Positions 55,479 through 64,000 of a stretch of DNA of 64,000 bases are shown piece by piece. The notes beneath the pieces are model-generated. The model had not been told where the DNA came from. It saw only the letters and a list, made by a program, of their open reading frames with translations, and did no database searches. The translations under genes and the position numbers were made by a program. Each line of letters begins with the position of its first letter. Position 1 is the first letter of the stretch. Source of the DNA: Dendrophyllia cribrosa (lineage: Eukaryota > Cnidaria > Anthozoa > Scleractinia > Dendrophylliidae); contig JAJLRJ010000005.1 of the NCBI GenBank assembly GCA_024195265.1, forward strand, positions 45,102,587 through 45,166,586. The letters are read 5' to 3'.

Positions 55479-56062
55479 GCCGGAAAATGAAAAGATATTT
55501 TAGAACTCAAGTCTCCATGTTTTGGATTGAATGGCGAAACTCACGAAGAACAGGTTTGGTTTCACATGCGAGAAACTCAAAGATTTGTTTACTTCGAAGT
55601 GATATTCGGTTTAGACACAAACTACAAAAAAGAACTGCAGCTGGAAAGTGAGAAAATAAAGAAAAAACGAGGCAAATAAGATAAACATCCAAGCGGTTGA
55701 GAAGTTGACACTTGAACTAGAAAAATCTCACCTGCTTTTTGCGCCTGTCTCGTTCATCCTTGAAAACTACTGGATAACTGCTGATTTTGCTATAAATTTC
55801 GAAAACAATTCAAACCAAATGTAAAAAAGAATAACCCTTTGGTTTTTCGTTGAGCAAAGGAGACAAATTGAGGCAAAGAAAACGAAAAAACACTCGTGTT
55901 TACCTGACGACTCTGAGAGGCCGTCAAACTGAACAATTTGACCGCCTCGACTCTAGGTGGACGCGGCCATGTGGCGTGACCCATATGCTAATTAGGTTCA
56001 ATTTACTTCCGGTCCGCGGCGCAGACCGGCCGCGTCGTCATATCTTAAGGTCACTAATGACT
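55479..56062. other. Harbinger 2 right subterminal region
   Basis: Promoter side of the Myb-like gene and right TIR. Near 55915-56040 it becomes GC-rich (GGACGCGGCC, GGTCCGCGGCGC), like the left subterminal block at 52845-52900. No further gene. Confidence 0.45.
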
Positions 56063-56180
56063 ACATGTATGTTGTGGTTCAAATTTTTTCTTGGTTTGTA
56101 AAATTTTGAAACCAGCTTCAGTCTCAGATTCGTTTCCATAATAAGAGACAACGAAAAATTTGAACCACAACAGTTACATG
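56063..56180. repeat. 118-bp inverted-repeat element
   Basis: CATGTATGTTGTGGTTCAAA (56063 on) is inverted to 56180, with a two-base length difference. It lies just outside Harbinger 2. Confidence 0.75.
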
Positions 56181-57391
56181 ATCAACTGCACACAGATTAT
56201 GAGAATAGTAGCCTCCAACCAATATTATCAAAGGCTTACCACAGGCTTTTCCCCCATAATGGTTATTGATGAACCCTAGGGGTGTCTTTATTAAAAGCTG
56301 GGATAAAGGAAATGGTCACTATCTATTCTCATTCGCGTAAAAGCCGCCGCATGACGTTTTAAATTATAAGATAACAATGTGCTCTCGTGACAGACATTCT
56401 GTTGGCCAGAGAAGTACCTAGGGAGATTCTCAAAACCTTTTATATGCCCTTGCATGCAAAATCTCTCTCTTCTTGCAAGTCTACTCGACTGGATCATTTC
56501 TACAAGTTTCCCCACCCTTCTCCCCTTCAGCGGTGCTGGCAAATTTGTGTTTAAGCTCACCCTATGCCTTATGCAAAATTTTTATACCCATATCTTATCC
56601 TTCATAAGGCATAGAGTGGCTTTTGTGCGAATGTGATTTGGTTACTATTACAAATTATTTTTAATTTTTAATGTTGCTGAACACAGTCTGCATGGGTGTT
56701 TCCAATTTCTGCTGCTAACACGAGTCAGCGTGGGCATAGCTTTGAGGAAAACCAACATGGCACCTACATACAGTGATGATTCTAATAATTTTGTTTAGTG
56801 TATACCATCAAGGTTTATTTTTCATCTTTAAATAAAAGACTGATTATGTGACATTATTCTTTTCCAGCTGTGCAGTCTTTAATCGTTGTAACTGGCACCA
56901 TCATTGCCCAAGAATTAAAACCTACTTCTTCAAAGATGTTCAACACATCAGGTTTTGTGATGGGTACATGACACCATTTCTAATCCATGTTCCATAGCAA
57001 CCCACACCTAAGCTACAACCTGGTCATCACCCACTGGTACTGTCGGTGCTGAGGACCTTATTATCAGGTACATATCCCATATCCCAAGTTCAAAAACACT
57101 TAGCATGTCAGAGCATGTTGTGGTTGAGAAATAATGCAGCATACAATTAAGGAGTGTTTTAAATTAGACTGTGCGCAGTCAGTCTTTTGTGCTCCAGATT
57201 GTTGGCACGAGTGATTGTGTTACAATTATGCAAATTAGGGCTGAAAATGAGGAGGGATTGGGGTCGGGGAGGAGGATAAAAAAGACCTACTCTTTCTTTT
57301 CCCGCTCACCGGCACCCATGTTTCTAGCAGCTAATGTCGCTCACTTTGCCTGCAGTCAAGTTTCAAATAGGATTTCATTGACATAGTTGTT
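56181..57391. other. no gene recognised
   Basis: AT-rich. Open frames at 56291-56560 (-) and 57171-57386 (+) have no domain. Confidence 0.3.
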
Positions 57392-57490
57392 GTAGTTTAA
57401 AATGATCCCAGGTTAAAATGATTTCAAACTAGTTTGATTTGTACTAAACTAGTTTGAAATCATTTTGACCTAAGATTCATGTTGAACTAC
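57392..57490. repeat. 99-bp hairpin MITE
   Basis: Arms 57392-57434 and 57447-57490 pair over GTAGTTTAAAATGATCCCAG-type sequence and ATTTCAAACTAGTT around a 12-bp loop, with few mismatches. Confidence 0.85.
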
Positions 57491-58961
57491 AATATGGTCA
57501 CTGAAAGGAAATGATCATGTTTGGAGTGGTTACTGAGAGTAAACTGTACATGTGACAGTGTAATTACACAAAGAACTGTAAATAGAATGTGCATGCTGAT
57601 ATTAGAGTTAAAACAATGAAGTGTGAAGTCATTATACAACTGTACTATCTGAATCCAGCCTGTGTATCAGCATTAGTCTTGAATTTATCATTTCATTCGA
57701 CGATAGAACGCTATCTAATCTGGTCGGGTATCGGTCTGGGCGCAGGGGATTGTGGGAGGAATTGGGCTGCATGCCATGCGATTTCGAGGTTTGGACTGGC
57801 TGACCACTCGCCTCAATTTCATGCGCAATTGATGATGCGCAATTAGCCTCGCAAATAGCAATTAGCCCAGCTTTGACGCGCGTACTCAAGTGGTAACGCC
57901 TTCATCTTTCGCTTTCGCTCGTGTCAGCTCGCTGCTCGTGTGTGAAATGGTTGGCTTTGGTTACTTTTAGGGGTGCCGTGCTATATAGCGAAAGCAACTG
58001 TATTAGTGCGCGCTAAAATAGAATTAATGTCGCAATCATATGGCGAATAAAATTGTCATTTTGAGAGAAAACAATGAATATTATTGAGTTTCTAAACGTA
58101 GTAATTTCTCTTGAGTCAGCAAACTTATTTTTTGCACATAACTTAACTGCTGGGCACCCTTAATTTTATAGTTGCACTCTTTTCGGGCTCCCTATGATAA
58201 CTGTTAGAGCACAGCCTTGATAACTGCCACTCCTTAACCCCCCCCCAAACCAACGCCTATTGGCCCTCACCTCCACCTCCCACTTCCTCACTCCCTAGTA
58301 CCATCACCCCACCCTGTCGAACGCACTCCCCTAATTTCCAATTACTACTCGTTTATATTTTTAGTTACCCTTCATATAAAGTCAGTTAATCATACATTCA
58401 AGTGGGAATAAGAGGAATGGAACAAAGAAAAGCTGGACTCACAGGATCAGGAGGAAACACTGTAAAGGTAACAACTTTAATATTGTGCAGAATATTCAAA
58501 GTCTCAAATTACAGAAAAGGCACTTAAATTAAATAAAACACATTAAAAAATCAGCGCAACATTCCCTAACAACATTTTATCAAGTCAGGTTTCTTTGTCA
58601 CTAAAAAATTCAATGCAACAAAATTATGTGACTTACACAAATACATACAAGTATTATGTGCATTAATGGCCTCAAATTCAGATCTTTTACTTTTTTGTAA
58701 TCCGTCACAGACTTATCACCTAAAAAGACAGATATTTCACATTTCTAGTCAAAAGTTGATACCACCATAATGGAGTAATCATTCACACAACAGGTGAACC
58801 TTAACACACAACAGGTGAACCTTAACACACAACAGGTCAGCCAGATAGGGTAACTATTTACACATAATGAGGTTAAATGGCCCAATATAACAAGTGTTTA
58901 AGTTTATTTCTTTGAAAACCTAACGAAAAATAGATATGGGAAAGGTGTCATTTCCTTGTGA
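57491..58961. other. no gene recognised; triplicated short repeat
   Basis: AT-rich. CACACAACAGGTGAACCTTAA is repeated about three times at 58784-58845. A GT donor-like site after GGAAACACTGTAAAG at 58465 parallels that of 48096. Confidence 0.35.
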
Positions 58962-59880
58962 TGTCTCCGTAGTCTAGCGGTAATTAACGCTACTCGAGTT
59001 AAACACATGACGGCCTTATCTCTGCTGTCGTTTAATTTACGTTGGGTGACTTTCCTAGGGGGTTCCGCCTCCGTTGACCACCGAATTTGTTTTTAATAAA
59101 ACCAAGAACAAAACAAAGGTCAGCTTGCAGAAATTTTGGACTGAACATTTACAATCTTTATCGGCTTCCGAGATCTGACACCAAAACCAAGACTCTTTGA
59201 GATTAATTTGCAGTAGAAATTAAGTAGAAGCTGCTGCTAGAAATCTGGAAATTCGAAATTTTTTGTCGGTTTTGCTTTTTATAAATAATTTTAAAGTTAG
59301 AAGAAATTTTTCGGCTGAACATTCTAAATCCTTAATTTGTTTGTCAGTCTGAAGCCAAAACTATTTTTATATCATTAAAATAGCGAAAAAAACTAACGTT
59401 CATTTAACAAATTCTACGAGCGCGCTCAGTTGGGTAAATATATTCCTTTGATTTTAACAAAAACTCTTCAAGGATTTTTTTATTTCAAGCTTAAAATTTG
59501 GAAAAAAAAATTGTCTCCAAATAAAATGTGGTCAAGGGAAAATTGTGTATTTTTTTGGCTGGAAATTTCAAACTTTTGCTATTTTTAATGACCAAATGAG
59601 ATTTTACAAAGAATCTCTTTGATCGTCTAAAATAATAAAAGTTTGAAATTTCCAGTCAAAAATTTTACTCTTCAAAAGAAAAAAAATGAAAATTGGGGGT
59701 TGTCGGCGGGGGCTGAACCCCCTGGTTAAGTTACACAAACTGAAATTAAACGACGGCAGAGATAAGGCCGTCATGTGTTTAAGTCAAGAAGCGCAAGTTT
59801 ATCCACTGCGCTACGGAGGCGTAGCACGAGAAAGAGAGGTCAAAATTACCTAGAAATAGGTTGTGAGGTCTATTGTTTGC
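58962..59880. mobile_element. TIR element with tRNA-like ends, copy 1
   Basis: TTAAACACATGACGGCCTTA (58999-59039) is inverted at 59744-59782 over about 40 bp. Outside each TIR lies a tRNA 5'-half-like sequence facing inward: GTCTCCGTAGTCTAGCGGTAA on the left and, on the minus strand, GCCTCCGTAGCGCAGTGGATA on the right. They align with each other but have diverged. The interior has further inverted AT-rich pairs (GGAAATTTCAAACTTTT) and no coding frame. Copy 2 lies inverted at 62420-63397. Confidence 0.7.
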
Positions 59881-60180
59881 AGTGAATCTATATTCGTGTT
59901 AATATGTGATGTTTTATGCATAGTCCGTGTGGAATTTTAGTTGCTTTGTTAGGTAATGCAAACGAATGAGACGGTAAACAATTGTTTTCCTATCGTCCAC
60001 TAATTGTGATCTTGCTTTTTGTTTTACAGTCGTCCTTCTCAAGTTGGATTCAAGTACATGAAGGACTGGAAAAAAGAAATAAAAAAAAAACTATTTTCGA
60101 CTGAAGCTGTCGTTCTTTGAAAGAAGAAGTTTTGGTTTAAAAGGGCTCCATTCGATTTTTCTTCGAACATGTTTTATTAA
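59881..60180. other. no gene recognised
   Basis: AT-rich. TTGTTTTACAG at 60030 could be an acceptor before a short open stretch, but no partner is visible. Confidence 0.3.
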
Positions 60181-60288
60181 GTTCAAACGTCGAACTTCAC
60201 ATGTGCCGAATCTAATGCAAATGAGCAAAATCAATTGTTCTTGCTCATTTGCATTAGATTCGGCACATGTTAAGTTCGACGTTTGAAC
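60181..60288. repeat. Near-perfect 48-bp-arm hairpin
   Basis: Arms 60181-60228 and 60241-60288 (GTTCAAACGTCGAACTTCAC outward, ATGAGCAA inward) pair with one mismatch or so around a 12-bp loop. Confidence 0.9.
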
Positions 60289-60530
60289 CTGGCCGAAGTC
60301 TTCCTATTGAACTGAACTTCTTGTTTACACTTTCATAGAAAATAACAAAAAAATATGTCACGACTATTTTTTTTATGAAACTTCAAAAATTTGAAATAAG
60401 TGGATACTGTACAAACTAGCAGGGAAACACTTTAAGGTGGCTCGATATGGTTTTTCGACTCCCTGACCACCAATTTTCTACCTTAATAGAAGACGTTTCG
60501 AAGAATGTCATAGACCCTATTCATAAATAC

Positions 60531-60831
60531 TACATTACGAAAATTACCCATAGCAACACAGCATTGCAGAGGACGCTCCGATCTCAAAACTTGAGCTGCA
60601 TACTGAAGTTCAGTCTATAGCATAAACCCTATTCATAAATGGCGGCCGATTGGTTATTCTTTTATATACATGCTGGTTGGGCTGATTAGCATGAATATAA
60701 AAGAATAACCATTCGGCCGCCATTTATGAATAGGGTTTATGCTATAGACTGAACTTCAGTATGCAGCTCAAGTTTTGAGATCGGGGCGTCCTCGGCAATG
60801 CTGTGTTGCTATGGGTAATTTTCGTAATGTA
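60531..60831. repeat. Inverted repeat with ~130-bp arms
   Basis: TACATTACGAAAATTACCCA (60531-60550) pairs with 60812-60831. The arms extend over TAGCAACACAGCATTGC, CTCAAAACTTGAGCTGCATA and CCCTATTCATAAATGGCGGC, with an inner palindrome at AAAGAATAACC. Confidence 0.88.
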
Positions 60832-60970
60832 GCATGTAAGCCAAATCGGTCTTAGGTACAAGTATGATACAATGGAACTATTCTGGCGGAGTTTGGTTGA
60901 AATATTTAGGAGGGTTAAAAAAAAAAAGCGCGTCTGTGTTTTCTTGGGGGGTAAATTTGTGAATATTACA

Positions 60971-61107
60971 TGCAAATATGGCTGCCGATTTATTATTCTT
61001 CTGTATGTTAATTAGCCTGACTACTAGCCTCATTTTAGAGTAAACATTCTTTTGAACTTTGCTAACGAACATACACAAAAATAATAATAAATCAGCCATA
61101 TTTGCAT
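60971..61107. repeat. Inverted repeat, ~28-bp arms
   Basis: TGCAAATATGGCTG...TTTATTATT (60971 on) is inverted to 61107 (AATAATAATAAATCAGCCAT). Confidence 0.8.
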
Positions 61108-61134
61108 TCGGTGTATGCAATGAGTGTAATTCAT

Positions 61135-61284
61135 GTATTCTTTCGAAATAGGCTAATTCAATTTGCTTATGTGTTCCATTGCCCCCATTTCTAATTATGT
61201 ATCATGGCAAGCACTAGTTTGTTACATGATTATTGGAAATGAAGGCAACACAGCAAATCGAATTAGCCTATTTCGAAAGAATAC
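61135..61284. repeat. Inverted repeat, 32-bp arms
   Basis: GTATTCTTTCGAAATAGGCT (61135 on) is inverted at 61253-61284 with one mismatch in the AATTCAATTTGC/GCAAATCGAATT end. Confidence 0.85.
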
Positions 61285-62419
61285 ACGAAATTAGGATGTG
61301 TTTTAAATTCGGTAACTTGACATGAAAATAACGCAACGTTGCCAAGGACTTTCGGATGCACACTGAAGTTCATTCTATTTGTAGTAAGTATATAGGATGA
61401 TATTCATAAAAATGCTTTAAGATGGAAAACCCACCTAATATAGTTCTTTAATTCATACAGACAGTACAAGTCAATACTAAAAAAAAAGACTTAGAAAACA
61501 TTTTCTTTATTCCCTTTCCGTCACATGTAATAAAATACAGAAACATTTTAATTTTCTTTTACACCATTAAATACCAGTTATTGCTTTACTTTCATACAAT
61601 GTTCAAAACTAGTTACATTCATGAAAGAGTCGGAAAATTTCCTGAATTTAGTCAACTGAAAATGTGAAACTATACTTGTATTTTTTTTTCAATAAACAAT
61701 ACCATCTAAATTACAGTGTCTTTTAATGAACTAAACATACAATTCTAGTTCCTGACTGTTATGCTTGCCCATGTAAAACATCCATACTTTGACTTGATCC
61801 ATCTGTTAAAAACAAAACATTCCATACAGGAGTTTGTTCACTAATACCTACGAAAGAAGAAAACAATCAATTTTCCGCTACAAATTCAAAACATTTGAGC
61901 GGCAGTTTAACTAACTTTCCTTTATTCAATTACTATGAAACTTACTTAAAACTATGGCAAGCCGATTTTGAGTAATCAGAAAGTCATTTTGTATGCGTAT
62001 GACCGCATCCATTACTTCGTCAATTAAGGTTTTCAAAATGTGTGTTTAGTGTATAAGATGGAACTATGAGAGTTTGAATCCATTTTACTTTTCGAGATTC
62101 GATTTTCTATAGGAAAAAATGTTCCGTGTGGCTGCACGGAAACACCTTAAAACGTTTGTTGGAAGTCATTAACTACGTGCATCCTCGTTAAAACAACAGA
62201 AAACTATACATCACTAAATGAGAAAACTCCGAAAATAACATTTTCAAATTTCATTCGTTTGGTAACTGCGCAGAAGCTTTGAATATAGACTAGATTTGCT
62301 TTGCTGAATTTACCCGCTTTCACTCCAGCATTGGCAGCTTATAGAATTCGTTTACAAAAGGTACATTTTGCACGGACTTTGAATAAAACATGCTTAATTA
62401 AAAGTAATAGATCCAATGA
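61285..62419. other. no gene recognised
   Basis: AT-rich. It spans the right part of the Tc1-like-ended element and the start of the inverted duplicate. CAGCATTGGCAGCTTATAGAA near 62321 is echoed at 62955. Confidence 0.3.
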
Positions 62420-63397
62420 AAACAATAGACCTCACAACCTTTTTCTACCTAATTTTGACGTCTCTTTTTCGTGCTACGCCTCCGTGGCGCAGTGGATAAG
62501 CTTGCGCTTCTTGACTTAAACACATGACGGCCTTATCTCTGCCGTCGTTTAATTTAAGTTTGTGTAACTTAACAAGGGGGTTCAGCCCCCGCCGACAACC
62601 TCCAATTTTCCTTTTTTTTGGGGGTGGGAAATAAGAGTAAAATTTTTGACTGGAAATTCAAACTTTTATTATTTTAAACGATCAAAGAAATTCTTTGGTC
62701 ATTAAAAATAGCAAAAGTTTGAAATTTCCAGCCAAAAACCTTACACAATTTTCCTTTGACCACATTTAATATGAACCTATTTTTTTTACCAAATTTTAAG
62801 CTTGAAATAAAAAAAACATCCTTGGAGAGCTTTTGTTAAAATATTAGGAATATATTTACCTAACCAAGCGCGCTCTTTTCAATGTAAGGACAGAAAACTA
62901 CATATTTTTCAATACTGACAAGATTCACTTTCCTTAAAAATCCACCTTAACGCCAACGTTGGCAGCTCGTAGAATTTGCTAACTGAACGTTAGTTTTTTT
63001 TTAAATGATGTAAAAATTGTTTTGGCTTCAGACTGACAAACAAATTAAGTATTTTGAATGTTCAGCAAAAAAATTTCTTCTACCTTCAAAATTATTTATA
63101 AAAAGCAAAACCATCAATAAAAGCAGAACCAACAAAAAATTTCGAATTTCCAGAATTCTTGCAGCAGCTTCTACTTAATTTTATACTGGAAATGAGTCTC
63201 GACAGAATCTGTTTTGTTGTCCGATCTCGGAAGCCGATAAAGATTGTAAATTTTCAGTTCAAAATTTCTGCTATATGACCTTTGTTCTGTTCTTGGTTTT
63301 ATTTTTAAAAAAAATTATGGTCAACGGAGGCGGAACCCCTAGGAAAGTCACACAACGTAAATTAAACAACACCAGAGATAAGGCCGTCATGTGTTTA
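62420..63397. mobile_element. TIR element with tRNA-like end, copy 2 (inverted)
   Basis: The reverse complement of 58962-59880 along most of its length: AATAGACCTCACAACC, then the tRNA-like GCCTCCGTGGCGCAGTGGAT (62480 on), the TIR TTAAACACATGACGGCC (62516 on), and the other TIR ending near 63397. The right end lacks the outer tRNA-like part and runs straight into AGGTGGCTCG. Confidence 0.7.
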
Positions 63398-64000
63398 AGG
63401 TGGCTCGACTAGATTTTTGGGGGGCGATACCCTCCAAGTTTGAGCATTAACTACGACGCCATTAACAATGCTATGGACAAATGGTCACCACAGCTGTAAT
63501 AGATAAAGATGAGCGTTTGTTAAGACCAGTGTGAAATTAACATCGGAGTTGCCATAGCAACGTAATGACGCCATGACGTTTTTTCTTTCCGTCGTATTTC
63601 TCGACACCAGGAGGTTTTTTCGGCAATCGCTTAAGGGAGCTTGTACCTCCCATAGCCGCCTCGAATATGGCAAAGATTGAACAAATTCTATGAGAGCGTT
63701 TTTGAAATTTTTGGGGACGAAGTTTTGGCGATTACAAATACAGTGAAAAACATACTATCGACATGATTGACTAATATCAAAAGAAAACGATGCGCTTTGG
63801 GAATGTAGTTTCATCTCATAGTAGTTTGATTCCATTTAAATCGTGTTTGAAAAAGTAAGGGGGATTGCTTTGGCCGATTGCGAGAAAGAAGGACATGCGT
63901 TCAGCCGCTCTTTTTTGCCATTTTTGTATGTAATTTGGTCTACGCCTACAAATGTGATGATAATTTAGAAACCGCTTGATAAATGTTTTTTTTTTTAAAT
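63398..64000. other. left end of a Tc1-like-ended element, cut by the window
   Basis: AGGTGGCTCGACTAG follows TA at 63396-63397, as at 60435. The right end is not in the window. The small open frame at 63485-63673 has no domain. TCGGCAATCG- and CGTAATGACGCC-type sequence here is not otherwise recognised. Confidence 0.35.

Larger units (their letters stand above)
52814..56055. mobile_element. PIF/Harbinger DNA transposon 2, apparently intact
   Basis: The left end AGCGACCTTAAGATACGAC (52814 on) is inverted at the right as GTCATATCTTAAGGTCACT ending at 56055 (two differences in 19). The next bases inward (GGCGGCGGCC / GCGGCCGG-type) are only loosely inverted. AAT flanks both sides when cut this way; the usual duplication is TTA/TAA, so the exact edge is uncertain. 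It is 3.24 kb with two convergent genes, a nuclease (+) and a Myb/SANT-like protein (-), both open. Confidence 0.9.
60435..62147. mobile_element. Non-autonomous element with Tc1-like ends
   Basis: The left AGGTGGCTCG follows TA (60433-60434), and the right ACGGAAACACCT precedes TA (62148-62149). The ends resemble those of 48419-49702. Another right end (GGGAAACACTT, ending 60432) abuts it and shares the TA. The interior is filled with inverted repeats and no transposase. Confidence 0.45.

Noticed and set aside
60596..60700. Promoter-like palindrome with TATA-like sequence
   Set aside because: Explained by the inner arms of the 60531-60831 inverted repeat.

Overview
The window reads as nuclear DNA of an animal, most likely an anthozoan cnidarian and probably a stony coral. 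It is AT-rich, its genes are split by GT-AG introns, and no operons or bacterial signals are visible. It is packed with mobile DNA of types usual in coral genomes: an L1/Tx1-like LINE, PIF/Harbinger DNA transposons, DIRS-like and Penelope-like retroelements, Tc1/mariner remnants, tRNA-derived SINEs and many inverted-repeat MITEs. The coral assignment is inference from this repertoire. All names rest on motifs read by eye; no database search was run.

Layout. 1-6.4 kb: the 3' exons of an unrecognised host gene on the + strand (1954-4820), with MITEs, a SINE and a downstream tandem array. 6.4-9.4 kb: a MITE cluster around a small two-exon gene on the - strand for a secreted cysteine-rich peptide (copy 1). 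9.8-12.7 kb: a + strand gene joining a protein kinase to a Rab-like GTPase, with one frameshift. 13.4-16.8 kb: an internally deleted DIRS-like element keeping a spliced zinc-knuckle Gag and the start of the polymerase. 17.4-25.2 kb: copy 2 of the cysteine-rich gene, its intron swollen by a nearly full-length LINE (19106-24569) that was later hit by a hAT-type MITE. 25.3-29.4 kb: nothing recognised. 30.6-33.7 kb: Harbinger element 1. 34-49 kb: MITEs, three large non-autonomous TIR elements, a Penelope-like remnant with inverted flanks and a 600-bp duplication with a minisatellite. 49-52.4 kb: a Tc1 remnant, a SINE, a DIRS RNase H/recombinase fragment and minisatellites. 52.8-56.1 kb: Harbinger element 2, with both genes open. 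56-64 kb: inverted repeats, including a pair of ~0.9-kb elements with tRNA-like ends.

How the parts work together. Harbinger elements need two proteins, a DDE nuclease and a Myb/SANT-like DNA-binding protein, and both elements here carry the pair. Many MITEs nearby could be mobilised by such enzymes; one at 14075-14619 has the TTA duplication typical of Harbinger. Insertions record an order of events: the cysteine-rich gene duplicated, the LINE entered one intron, then a MITE entered the LINE. The likely host genes are the 1954-4820 gene, the cysteine-rich pair and the kinase-GTPase gene.
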